From Terriglobia bacterium (GTDB lineage Bacteria > Acidobacteriota > Terriglobia > Bryobacterales > UBA6623), in NCBI GenBank assembly GCA_009841225.1, contig VXMF01000036.1:257825-321824 (forward strand): a stretch of DNA of 64,000 bases, written 5' to 3'. Position 1 is the first letter of the stretch. Every line of letters starts with the position of its first letter. Made by a program: the position numbers and the translations under genes. Below the pieces are notes generated by a model, which saw only the letters and a list, made by a program, of their open reading frames with translations, was not told the origin of the DNA and did no database searches. Below are positions 56,372-64,000 of the stretch, one piece after another.

Positions 56372-57465
56372 CGGTACGATTCGCCGGCTTCTTGATGCTC
56401 TCGGCATCACTCGTCGCGCAGGTGACAGGTCCGGTCGCTGACCACGTGAGGCAGGGCGTGGCGGCCAGGGAAGCCGGGCGGCTGCAGGAAGCACGCCAGC
56501 AACTGGAAGCCGCGGTCCGCGCTGCACCGGGCCTCGCCGAGGCCCACCTATTTCTAGGGTTGGTGCTGCACGAGAGCGAAGACTTCTCTGCCGCGGCCGA
56601 GTCGCTCGAGAGGGCGCTCGCGCTCAAGCCGGGACTTCCCGGGGCGCGGGAACTGCTCGGATACGACCTGCTCATGCTGGGACGGGCGGCGGAAGCGGTT
56701 CCTCACCTCGACGCCGCGAGGCGCGAGAACACGGACAAGTGGCAGGTGAGCGCGTGGCTGGGTAGAGCCCATTTGGAAGCCGGAGACCCCGGTACGGCGC
56801 TCCAGCATTTACTGGACGCGCAAGCGGCCGCCCCCGCCGATCCCGAACTGCTCTATCTCGTTGGCAAGGCATACTCCCAGCTTGCGCTGCACTCTCAAGC
56901 GCAATTGCTGGCCGGCGCGCCTGAGTCTCCGTACGCCCATCTCGCGACTGCCGAGGACCACGACTTCAACGGGCGCTCCGACGAGGCGATCGCCGCTTAT
57001 CGCGAGGCACTCGCCGGCAACCCGGCGCTTCCCGAGGCTTGGCGAGCGCTCGGCGATCTGGAGCAGGAGCGAGGCAGACCCAGAGCCGCCGTGGATGCCT
57101 ATCGGCGAGCACTGGAGGTCCAGCCTGACAACGGAGCCTTGCACCTGCGCTGCGGCGAGGCACTTCTCGCGCTCGGCCTCGCCGGCGAGGCGCTGCCTCA
57201 TCTCGAATCCGCTGCAGCCGCCGATACGCCGCCAGCGGCGGCAGCGGAGGCACTAGGCAAGGCGTTGCTCGATCTGGGGCGGTTCGAGGAGGCACGGGCA
57301 GCCTTGACGACGGCGCTGGAGGGCGGGCTAGGAGAGGAGCAGCGGATGAAGGTTCACTACCAGTTGGCCCGGGTCAGCCGCAAGCTTGGAGACGCCGAGG
57401 CAGCGCGCCAGCACCTGCGGGAATTTAGCGCACTGCGAGCCCAGCTCACGGCTGGCGACAAGTAG
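56368..57465 (+). CDS. Exported TPR protein coupled to the CRTAC1 gene
   Basis: 365 aa; the ATG overlaps the upstream stop as ATGA. A signal peptide (VRFAGFLMLSASLVAQVTG) precedes about eight classical 34-residue TPRs: GRLQEARQQLEAAVRAAPGL, AEAHLFLGLVLHESEDFSAA, YREALAGNPALPEAWRALGD, YRRALEVQPDNGALHLRCGE and others. No catalytic domain. The tight coupling to the FG-GAP protein argues that both act together in the periplasm or on the surface, a common pair in this phylum. The function of the pair has not been established. Confidence 0.9.
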   Translation: MTVRFAGFLMLSASLVAQVTGPVADHVRQGVAAREAGRLQEARQQLEAAVRAAPGLAEAHLFLGLVLHESEDFSAAAESLERALALKPGLPGARELLGYDLLMLGRAAEAVPHLDAARRENTDKWQVSAWLGRAHLEAGDPGTALQHLLDAQAAAPADPELLYLVGKAYSQLALHSQAQLLAGAPESPYAHLATAEDHDFNGRSDEAIAAYREALAGNPALPEAWRALGDLEQERGRPRAAVDAYRRALEVQPDNGALHLRCGEALLALGLAGEALPHLESAAAADTPPAAAAEALGKALLDLGRFEEARAALTTALEGGLGEEQRMKVHYQLARVSRKLGDAEAARQHLREFSALRAQLTAGDK

Positions 57466-57470
57466 AAAGC

Positions 57471-57494
57471 CCGCCGGAAAGAACCGAACGGCGG
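57471..57494. terminator. Hairpin between convergent genes
   Basis: CCGCCG (57471-57476) and CGGCGG (57489-57494) form a six-base stem with a 12-base A-rich loop, between the ends of the TPR gene (+, 57465) and the peroxidase gene (-, 57512). Weak terminator candidate without a T-tract. Confidence 0.33.
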
Positions 57495-57511
57495 AACGTG
57501 GAACGCTGACT

Positions 57512-58507
57512 TCAGGGCCGCAATCCCTCCTGCACGGTCCCGGTCAGCGTTCTCATGAAGGCAGCCAGCGCAGCCTTCTCGGTCTCGGTCAAGCCCAGCT
57601 TGCGAATCTCGCGGTCGAGGTTCGGATTCGGAGTCCCGCCGTTGTCGTAGTCGTCGATCACGTCCTCGAGCGTGGCGATGCTCCCGTCATGCATGTAGGG
57701 CGCAGTCTGCGCGACATTTCGCAGTGTCGGCGTCTTGAAGGCGCCGAGCTCGCTCTCGCGCCCCGAGACGGCGAAGCGGCCGTCGTCCTCGAAGCGGCCG
57801 TCCTTGTATCCGACGCCCGTGTTGTGGAACCGTTCATCCGTCAGGTTCGGGCCTAGGTGGCAAGTCACGCAGTTGCCCTTGCCGCGGAATACCTCGAGGC
57901 CCAAGAGCTCCGCTTCGTCGAGAGACTCCGTGGCCCCGGCCACGTAACGGTCGTAACGGGAATCTCCGGACAGGATCGTTCGGACATACGACGCCAAGGC
58001 CCGCGCCAGATCGTCCCGGTTCGGCGCCCGGCCGAAGGCCTCCCGGAACTCCGAGGGATAGCCTGGGTCTGCGGAGAGTCGCGCGACGGCTTCGGAGACT
58101 TCTAGGTCCATCTCCAACGAATTGATCACCGGCTGGAGCACCTGTTCCTCTAGAGTGGGAATGCGGCCGTCCCAGAAGAAGCTGCGCCCGTACCCTCGGT
58201 TGAGCAGTTTCGGAACCCTGCGGGGCCCGACTCGGTCGAAGACTCCGACAGACTTGGGCCGATCGTCGGTAAACGATCTCTCGGGGTCATGGCAGCTCGC
58301 GCACGAGACCGATCGATCGGCCGAGAGGATCGGATCGAGGAACAGCTCTCGTCCCAATGCCACCTTCTCCGGCGTGAGGGGGTTGTCAGCGGGAACCGGC
58401 ATGAAGGCGTCCAAGCCCAGTGGCGGACGGAACGGGGGCGTCGCAGCCGCAAGTAGGGCCGTTGCGAGCAAGAACAGCACTGCGGAGATCGACGGCCGAA
58501 CAGCCAT
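57512..58507 (-). CDS. Di-haem cytochrome c peroxidase, MauG/CcpA-like
   Basis: 331 aa with a Sec signal (ISAVLFLLATALLAAATP). Two haem-c sites are visible, CASCH (in SVSCASCHDPERSFTD) and CVTCH (in GNCVTCHLGPNLTDERF). RVPKLLNRGYGRSFFWDGR is the family's conserved segment, and the late TPTLRNVAQTAPYMHDGS provides the second haem's axial Met/Tyr region. It reduces hydrogen peroxide in the periplasm, or oxidises a partner protein in MauG-like fashion. The C-terminal GLTETEKAALAAFMRTLTG is normal. Twenty-seven bases separate it from the next upstream gene on the same strand. Confidence 0.94.
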   Translation of the reverse strand: MAVRPSISAVLFLLATALLAAATPPFRPPLGLDAFMPVPADNPLTPEKVALGRELFLDPILSADRSVSCASCHDPERSFTDDRPKSVGVFDRVGPRRVPKLLNRGYGRSFFWDGRIPTLEEQVLQPVINSLEMDLEVSEAVARLSADPGYPSEFREAFGRAPNRDDLARALASYVRTILSGDSRYDRYVAGATESLDEAELLGLEVFRGKGNCVTCHLGPNLTDERFHNTGVGYKDGRFEDDGRFAVSGRESELGAFKTPTLRNVAQTAPYMHDGSIATLEDVIDDYDNGGTPNPNLDREIRKLGLTETEKAALAAFMRTLTGTVQEGLRP

Positions 58508-58534
58508 TTCTCTGGAAATGATACGTGCTTCCCG

Positions 58535-61084
58535 CTAGCGTGCGGCCATGCGGCGAAAGCTCGCTTCGACTCGTTCCACAAGCCGAACGTAAGGCTCACC
58601 CTTGACGGGATCGAGAGGGGCTCCGAATTCGACACGGACGGACCCTCTGCGCGGCCAGGAATCGTGCACTGACATCACGTCGAACAGCCCATCCAAATGC
58701 ACCGGCACGACGGGTACTTCGAGCCGTTGAGACATGAGCCCGATTCCCGACTGAAATGGTTGCAGGGAGCCGTCGGGCGTCAGCTTCCCCTCTGGGTAGA
58801 CCAGCGGGCAGAACCCCGCTTCGACCAGCTCGCCGGTGTACCGCAGCGAATCGCGGACCTGGCCCAGATCCTGCGAAAGCGGATAGGCGTTGAACAGCCC
58901 GCAGCAGAGGTAGTACAGCGCCCGCATTCCAACCCTCCGGCGCATGGTAGGCCAGCCGGCGGAAGGGAAGAAGTGCTGCTGACGCGCCGCTGGAGCCAGC
59001 TTGCCGCGCCACTCGGCTGGAAGCGCGGCCGCTAGCGCGACGGTGTCGAGATGGCTGGAGTGGTTGGCGGCGAAAATGACCGGCGGCACGACGCCATCGA
59101 GATTCGGCAGTCCCGCGACATCCAGCGCGATGTAGTGACGGAATAGCGGAAGGAACAGCCCCTGGCGAAGCGCGCCGCGTGCCATCGAGACCGTGCGGCT
59201 CCGAGCCCAGCGCGGCGGAGGGATGTGGGGCGCCGTGGATGCGGGCCGTGTCGCGCTCGAAGCGGCGCGTTCGTCCGTGTGGCTCTTAGCGGGGCTGGCG
59301 GCATGCCCGGCGACCCATTCGCGGACCTGGCCGACAGTCGAGAGAGTCGAGAAGGCCGTCTCGCTCAGCTCGAGCCCATGTCGGTCCTCCAGCGCGGCCA
59401 GCATGTCAATCCGCTCGAGCGACGACAGCCCTAGGTCTTCTGCTAAACGCTGGTCGTCCGCCAGGCTCTCGGGCTTGCGTCCGGTAAGCGCCAGCAGGAT
59501 CCCTTCCAAGCCGGATCCGCCGTCCGGACCTGCGGCCGGGACCGTCGACGACAGGCGCTCGGCTACTTTCCGCCTCTGGGTCTTGAAGGTTGACGCCGTG
59601 TGCGGAAACTCCTCTTCCGGCCATTCGGAGGCGCTCTGGATTCTCTGGTGCGGCTCGAGTTGGCGGTTTGCTCTCTCGATGATCGCGAGAGGGTCCCCGC
59701 CGGGAACCTGGAAGATGAGCGCGGCGTGAATTCTCTGCGCGCTCGCGGGCCCGACCGGCACCACCACCGCGTCCCGCACCCCGCTGTCGAGCTTGAGCGC
59801 TCGCTCGATGTCCTCGGGATGGACGTTCATTCCATCCGCGGTGACGATGAGGTCTTTCTTCCGCCCCCTGTAGACCAACCCGCCTTGGGCATCGCGCTCG
59901 CCGATGTCTCCGGTGTGGAACCAGCCGTCCTTGTCAACGGTACGTGTGCGGCGAACACCGCCTTCGAGATACTCGCCTACGACGCTGCTACCCCTGACAA
60001 GAATTTCCCCGTCGTCCGCGATCCGGACCTCTTGGCTGCCGACGACCTCGCCAAGCGTGCCGCGTCGCGCACGGAAGGGGTGGTTCACCGACACTACCGG
60101 GCTCGTTTCGGTGAGACCGTAGCCTTGGATCACGAGCAGGCCGACCTTGGACCAGAAGGTCTCAGTCTCCGGGTCGAGCATTGCGCCACCGACGACGAAT
60201 GCCCAGAACTTCAGCCCGAAGGCCCGATGGATGTCGCGGTGGCGCCACCACTTGCGGAGCGGCCCGCCCGGCTTCGTAAGGACGGCCTTGGATCGAGGGT
60301 GGTGCCGCTCGGCGTCCATCCGCAGGCTCTCGAGAATGCGGGGCACGCAGGCGAGAACCGAAACCCGCTCCCTGTGAACTGCCTGGCGGATCAAACCGGG
60401 GTGCAGCCCGGCCATGAACACCGCCGATCCTTCGAGCAGAACCGGAATGAAGAGGCCCATGGATTGCCCGAACATATGGCTCAGCGGCAGAAGGTCGAGA
60501 ATTCGAATCGGCTGGAACGGCGCGGCCCACTTCTTGTACCGGTCGATCTCCTCTCGAATCGGGTCCAAGTTGGTGCAGATGTTGCGATGGAGGTGGATCA
60601 CGCCCTTGGGCTCGGCAGTGGTTCCGGAGGTGTACATGATCTGGACCACATCACTTCCACTCACGGGGGCCGGGCTGAAGCGCGGCCCGATCGTTAGCCC
60701 GTTGAGCGACTCGATCGCGAAGCACTCTGCACCGGAGACCGGACTCGCTGCCGCGCCGCCATGCACCAGCAGCCGCGCGCCAGTTTGATCAACGATGCGG
60801 CTGACGAAGTCCGCGGAGGATTGATGGTCGAGAGGCACGACTTGGACCCCTCGTGCCAAGCATGCCCAGAAAATCGCGACCCACTCGGGCCGGTTCTCGG
60901 ACCACAGCACCAGGCGGTCGCCGGACGCTACTCCGCTGCGGTCCAGAAAGGCGACGAAGCGCCGGATTCCGGCGTCTAGGTCGGCGTAGGACCAGCGCCA
61001 AGTGCGGTACCCATTCCAGAAGCGCAACGCCTCTCTAGATCCAAGGCGTTCGATACGAGGCAGGAGGTCGAGCAGCGTCTCCAT
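58535..61084 (-). CDS. Acyl-AMP ligase - acyl carrier - PlsC acyltransferase fusion
   Basis: 849 aa in three parts. Residues ~1-500: AMP-forming acyl-CoA/acyl-ACP synthetase (P-loop IMYTSGTTAEPKGVIHLHRN, GYGLTETSPVV, GWFHTGDIGE, and the C-terminal YRGRKKDLI hinge). Residues ~520-600: carrier domain with phosphopantetheine Ser in DLGLSSLERIDMLAALE. Residues ~640-849: PlsC-type acyltransferase with NHSSHLDTVAL (HxxxxD) and YPEGKLTPDG. The chain could activate a free fatty acid, hold it as a thioester and transfer it to a lysolipid or glycerophosphate without release. The order is the reverse of E. coli Aas, where the acyltransferase comes first. No transmembrane anchor is obvious; likely a peripheral inner-membrane protein. 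Confidence 0.92.
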   Translation of the reverse strand: METLLDLLPRIERLGSREALRFWNGYRTWRWSYADLDAGIRRFVAFLDRSGVASGDRLVLWSENRPEWVAIFWACLARGVQVVPLDHQSSADFVSRIVDQTGARLLVHGGAAASPVSGAECFAIESLNGLTIGPRFSPAPVSGSDVVQIMYTSGTTAEPKGVIHLHRNICTNLDPIREEIDRYKKWAAPFQPIRILDLLPLSHMFGQSMGLFIPVLLEGSAVFMAGLHPGLIRQAVHRERVSVLACVPRILESLRMDAERHHPRSKAVLTKPGGPLRKWWRHRDIHRAFGLKFWAFVVGGAMLDPETETFWSKVGLLVIQGYGLTETSPVVSVNHPFRARRGTLGEVVGSQEVRIADDGEILVRGSSVVGEYLEGGVRRTRTVDKDGWFHTGDIGERDAQGGLVYRGRKKDLIVTADGMNVHPEDIERALKLDSGVRDAVVVPVGPASAQRIHAALIFQVPGGDPLAIIERANRQLEPHQRIQSASEWPEEEFPHTASTFKTQRRKVAERLSSTVPAAGPDGGSGLEGILLALTGRKPESLADDQRLAEDLGLSSLERIDMLAALEDRHGLELSETAFSTLSTVGQVREWVAGHAASPAKSHTDERAASSATRPASTAPHIPPPRWARSRTVSMARGALRQGLFLPLFRHYIALDVAGLPNLDGVVPPVIFAANHSSHLDTVALAAALPAEWRGKLAPAARQQHFFPSAGWPTMRRRVGMRALYYLCCGLFNAYPLSQDLGQVRDSLRYTGELVEAGFCPLVYPEGKLTPDGSLQPFQSGIGLMSQRLEVPVVPVHLDGLFDVMSVHDSWPRRGSVRVEFGAPLDPVKGEPYVRLVERVEASFRRMAAR

Positions 61085-61315
61085 GCAAGGGCTTCAGTAC
61101 ACTGCCAGGCCTCACTATCCCGGAGCGCCGCTCGGAAGGACAGCCGGGCCGCAGGCTCATCCTAACCTACAACCGATGTCCGATTGACCGAAGCTCCCGG
61201 GTGTTCGCGGGCAGGGGACTGATCGCTTGGTCTCGCCTCCGGTCGCATCTTCCTGCAGCAGCCAGCCACGGCGAGGTGGCGTCGCCAAGTCTTCGAACTT
61301 GGATATGCTCGGGGA

Positions 61316-61816
61316 ATGACTCCGCAAGCGCTGTCAGACATGCTGAACTTTCACTATTGGGCTCGCGACAGGCTGCTCGATGCAGTCGAGCAGCTGACCC
61401 AAGATCAGTTCCATCAGGATCTGGGGAACAGCTTTGGCTCGGTTCGCGACACCCTTGCGCACGTTGTGTCGGCAGAATCGGTGTGGTGCTCCCGTTGGGA
61501 GGGCAATCCGCCGAGTGCACATCTCGAGCCGGCGGATTTCGAGACGGTGCAGGAATTGCGTGCCCGCTGGGCCCGTGAGGAGGCTCGGGTCCGAGACTTC
61601 GTGAACCGACTTGGACCCGAGGGTATTGATCGCAAGCTTCAATACACGCACTTCAGCGGCGCGCCGATCGAATCGGTCTTCTGGCACATGCTGCAGCATG
61701 TCGTCAACCATGCGACCTTTCACCGCGGACAGGTCACTTCGATGCTGCGGCAGCTCGGCGCCGAGCCGGCGAAGAACCAGGACTTGATCACGTTCTATCT
61801 CGCATCCGGAGCTTGA
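61316..61816 (+). CDS. DinB-family protein
   Basis: 166 aa. A four-helix bundle of the DinB/YfiT type with the three-His metal site expected: His in RDTLAHVVSAESVW, and the pair in HMLQHVVNHATFHRGQVTSM (H-x3-H near the last helix). The opening LNFHYWARDRLLDAVEQL is typical. Such proteins include thiol-S-transferases that use bacillithiol or mycothiol (BstA-like) and many unknowns. That is notable because bshB1 is also in this window, but no direct link is seen. Monocistronic. Confidence 0.88.
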   Translation: MTPQALSDMLNFHYWARDRLLDAVEQLTQDQFHQDLGNSFGSVRDTLAHVVSAESVWCSRWEGNPPSAHLEPADFETVQELRARWAREEARVRDFVNRLGPEGIDRKLQYTHFSGAPIESVFWHMLQHVVNHATFHRGQVTSMLRQLGAEPAKNQDLITFYLASGA

Positions 61817-61992
61817 GGCGCGCCGTTACAAGTTGCTGGCCGAAGAGAAGCCAGTCGTGAGTCTTCTGTGGGCTGGAGTCGCTCCGATACAGCAACAGCG
61901 CAGCGTCGCGCGGCCACAGTGCTTCGCAGGCTCGATCCGCCGCTAGTGAGCGGCTTCGCTTGATGATCGCGGCCATGCCCTATGCTGAGTTC

Positions 61993-62763
61993 ATGAGGCG
62001 ATTCGCCATCTTTGGCGTCTTCGTGGCGCTGCATTGGGCAGGCACGGGGAACCACTTGCCCGCGCAACAAGTACAAGAAACGCAAGAAGTAGAGCCCGCT
62101 ATCGCGACAGTCACGGTCACAAATCTGGCCAAGGGACAGATCCTCACACCCGCGGTGTTCATTACCCACAACGATGAGACTCCGGCATTGTTCGTTCCCG
62201 GGCAGGCCGCGAGCAGCGAACTTTCCGCGCTTGCCGAGCAGGGCAGAACGACCGGCCTAATCAATAAGTTCAATGCGGAGACCGGTGTGCTCGACGTGAC
62301 TTTGCTCAGCGCGTTCGTCCGTCCGACGAGAACTGCCACAGTAAATGTCAAGTTCGACGCTGACCATCGGCTGATATCGTCCGCTTCGATGATCGAGATG
62401 ACGAACGATGGCTTCGTCTCCCTTCTTGGCGTCGAAGTACCGTGCGTAGGCACGAGCACGTATTTTCTTGACGGCTGGGACGCCGGCTCGGAGGCCAACA
62501 CGGAGCTTTGCTCCCAAATCCCTGCGCCTTGCCCTAGTCCGCCTCGGCGGGGATCCTGTTCTGTAGCTGTCGAGGGCGCCGTGCATATCCATAGCGGGAT
62601 TCACGGATGCGGAGGCTTTCCGCCCGAGGTCTACCACTGGCTGAACCCGGTTGCCAAGATCACGATTCAGGTGTCACCGGATCTATCTCCTGCAGGTGCA
62701 CTTGAGGCGGCCTGCCCAGACGCGTACCCCGCGAGTACCGATACCACCGGCACCGGAAGCTGA
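61993..62763 (+). CDS. Exported Spondin_N-domain protein
   Basis: About 256 aa from ATG 61993 (MRRFAIFGVFVALHWAGTGN); earlier Met codons at 61960 and 61975 are less signal-like. After the signal, the segment ATVTVTNLAKGQILTPAVF, FVPGQAASSELSALAEQG, SASMIEMTNDGFVSL and DGWDAGSEANTELC then HIHSGIHG matches bacterial Spondin_N proteins, a beta-sandwich with a calcium site also found in eukaryotic F-spondin. Several Cys (CVGTST, ELCSQIPAPCP, GSC, GCGG) could form disulfides. Function in bacteria is unknown; likely a surface or periplasmic adhesion or ligand-binding protein. Confidence 0.82.
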   Translation: MRRFAIFGVFVALHWAGTGNHLPAQQVQETQEVEPAIATVTVTNLAKGQILTPAVFITHNDETPALFVPGQAASSELSALAEQGRTTGLINKFNAETGVLDVTLLSAFVRPTRTATVNVKFDADHRLISSASMIEMTNDGFVSLLGVEVPCVGTSTYFLDGWDAGSEANTELCSQIPAPCPSPPRRGSCSVAVEGAVHIHSGIHGCGGFPPEVYHWLNPVAKITIQVSPDLSPAGALEAACPDAYPASTDTTGTGS

Positions 62764-62772
62764 CGAGGCCTG

Positions 62773-62789
62773 CTCGGCCGACTGCCGAG
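62773..62789. terminator. Hairpin between convergent genes
   Basis: CTCGGC (62773-62778) and GCCGAG (62784-62789) form a six-base stem with a five-base loop, ten bases past the Spondin_N stop (62763) and 33 from the AbgT stop (62822). Terminator candidate for the forward gene; no T-tract. Confidence 0.4.
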
Positions 62790-62821
62790 AACCAGGCTCC
62801 GATCGATCGAGTCACACCCGA

Positions 62822-64000
62822 TTACGGGTATGTGTACGTGGACTGCAGCCCTAGAGGGATGCCCAGCGCCCAGTACAGACCCAAGGCCAAGGACCACGTA
62901 ATCAGCAGGGTGATCGAATAGGGCAGCATCAGGGAAGTGACGGTGCCGATTCCCGTGTTCTTCACCCACCGCTGGCAGAAGGCCACCACGAGCGGAAAAT
63001 ACGGCATCAGGGGCGTGACGATATTCGTCGTTGAATCGCCCACGCGGTAGGCGGCCTGCGTGAGTTCCGGCGAGAGTCCCACCTGCATCAGGACCGGGAC
63101 GAACACCGGCGCCAGCAGGGCCCACTTGCCAGACGCTGACCCGACGAGCAGGTTTACGAACGCGCTCAGCACGATGATGCCGCCGATCGTCAGCATGCCC
63201 GGCAGGCCCAGGGCCTTGAGGAACTCCGCGCCTTCCACCGCAAGCAGCGCGCCTAGGTTGGACTTGGCGAATGCCGCGGTGAACTGTGCGCAGAAGAAAA
63301 TCATCGTCAGGTAATAGCCCATCGTCGACATGGACTTGCTCATGCCAGTGATGATGTCGCGATGGCTCTTGACAGTGCCCGCCACGTATCCGTAGATGGT
63401 GCCGGGAATCAGGAACAGCAGGAAGATCAGCGGGATCATCGACTGCATCAATGGGGCTGCGAACGAACTGAGCTGTCCGTTAGGAGCGCGCAGCGGGGAA
63501 TCCTCTGGCAGCACTGCCAAGAACAGCGCCAACACGCCAACCGCCATGGCCACGAGACCGGCCCAGACCCCGGTTCGTTCCTTGCGGGAGAGCGTCTGCT
63601 CCTCGACGCCGTCGGAGCCCTCGCCATCCAGGGCGGTCCCCTTGAGCCGCGGTTCAATCACGCGGTCGGTCAAGATCCACCCGACGACGATCACAAGCGC
63701 GCTCGACACGCTCGTGAACAGCCAATTGCACAGCGGATTGACTTCGCGGCCCGAATCCAGGATTTGCGCGGCCGACTGAGTGAAACCTTGGAGTAGCGGG
63801 TCGATAGCCGACGGGATGAAGTTCGCGCCGAAGCCGCCCGAGACACCGGCGAATGCACAGGCGATGCCAGCGAGGGGATGGCGTCCGGCAGCGTGAAAAA
63901 TAACGCCTCCCAATGGAATGACCAGCACGTAGCCGACATCTGCTGCCGTGTGGCTGATGATGGCGACCAAAAGAAGCATGGGGGACAGCAGGCTCCGCGG
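62822..64000 (-). CDS. AbgT-family transporter, C-terminal ~390 residues (5' end outside window)
   Basis: The reverse frame runs from a stop at 62822 through the window edge (PRSLLSPMLLLVAIISHTAA at the edge), so the N-terminal ~100 residues are missing. Typical AbgT features are VGYVLVIPLGGVIFHAAGRHPLAG, GGFGANFIPSAIDPLL, the central cytoplasmic loop (TALDGEGSDGVEEQTLSRKE), SSFAAPLMQSMIPLIFLLFLIPGTIYG and VNLLVGSASGKWALLAPVFVP, and SPELTQAAYRVGDSTTNIVTPLMPYFPL (all quoted in parts). The family includes importers of p-aminobenzoyl-glutamate and proton-driven antimetabolite exporters. About ten membrane helices can be counted in this part. Confidence 0.93.
   Translation of the reverse strand, partial: PRSLLSPMLLLVAIISHTAADVGYVLVIPLGGVIFHAAGRHPLAGIACAFAGVSGGFGANFIPSAIDPLLQGFTQSAAQILDSGREVNPLCNWLFTSVSSALVIVVGWILTDRVIEPRLKGTALDGEGSDGVEEQTLSRKERTGVWAGLVAMAVGVLALFLAVLPEDSPLRAPNGQLSSFAAPLMQSMIPLIFLLFLIPGTIYGYVAGTVKSHRDIITGMSKSMSTMGYYLTMIFFCAQFTAAFAKSNLGALLAVEGAEFLKALGLPGMLTIGGIIVLSAFVNLLVGSASGKWALLAPVFVPVLMQVGLSPELTQAAYRVGDSTTNIVTPLMPYFPLVVAFCQRWVKNTGIGTVTSLMLPYSITLLITWSLALGLYWALGIPLGLQSTYTYP

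Overview
The window is GC-rich and gene-dense, with short intergenic gaps and no rRNA, tRNA, CRISPR array, insertion sequence or prophage that I could recognise. The gene content points to a member of the Acidobacteriota. Two Oar-like TonB-dependent receptors of about 1,140-1,160 residues carry an N-terminal carboxypeptidase-regulatory domain. There is an orphan 'ADOP'-type MacB/FtsX permease, PSD1 (DUF1549/DUF1553) and DUF1501 proteins, a CRTAC1/ASPIC FG-GAP protein, and many twin-arginine signal peptides of the form NRRExxK. Planctomycetota share some of these families, but the Oar plus ADOP combination favours Acidobacteriota. This is inference from gene content, not from a marker gene.

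Layout. 1-9 kb: a truncated sulfatase-like hydrolase, a Tat-exported sulfatase, two tandem hotdog thioesterases, a PSD1 cytochrome, an M1 lipoprotein aminopeptidase and a Tat-exported aldo/keto reductase. 9.5-15.3 kb: a redox and thiol stretch with katG, bshB1 followed by a broken bshA, a small membrane protein, and a CysM/JAMM-protease pair. 15.3-23.6 kb: L-fuconate dehydratase, DUF1501, a TonB-like protein, an HAD dehalogenase, mutL and a split methylmalonyl-CoA mutase. 23.8-33.6 kb: a VOC protein, ADOP permease, Oar receptor 1, an arylsulfatase and a Tat-exported TIM-barrel protein. This stretch also holds two decayed C-terminal pieces of other Oar receptors. 33.8-38.5 kb: an overlapping yjbQ - B12/radical-SAM - uppS operon, a membrane-anchored winged-helix regulator and an orphan RHH antitoxin. 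38.5-46.1 kb: a DUF5060 glycosidase-like lipoprotein, a phosphatase/ADP-ribosylglycohydrolase fusion, a second B12/radical-SAM protein, a GyrI-like protein and an unrecognised Tat protein. 46.4-64 kb: a seven-haem cytochrome, a TolB-like propeller, Oar receptor 2, a TPR protein, a coupled CRTAC1-TPR pair, a MauG-like peroxidase, an acyl-adenylate/carrier/acyltransferase fusion, DinB, a Spondin_N protein and a truncated AbgT transporter.

How it fits together. Much of the window serves the cell envelope and polymer uptake: receptors, a TonB energiser, exported sulfatases, glycosidase-like proteins and c-type cytochromes. L-fuconate dehydratase together with sulfatases and a DUF5060 protein is compatible with use of sulfated, fucose-containing glycans, but the genes are not in one locus, so this is only a hypothesis.

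The most notable points are the bshA lesion beside an intact bshB1, the two Oar fragments, the translationally coupled yjbQ-radical SAM-uppS operon, and the phosphatase-ADP-ribosylglycohydrolase fusion. I found no clearly new multi-gene system. The yjbQ-radical SAM-uppS operon is the best candidate for one.
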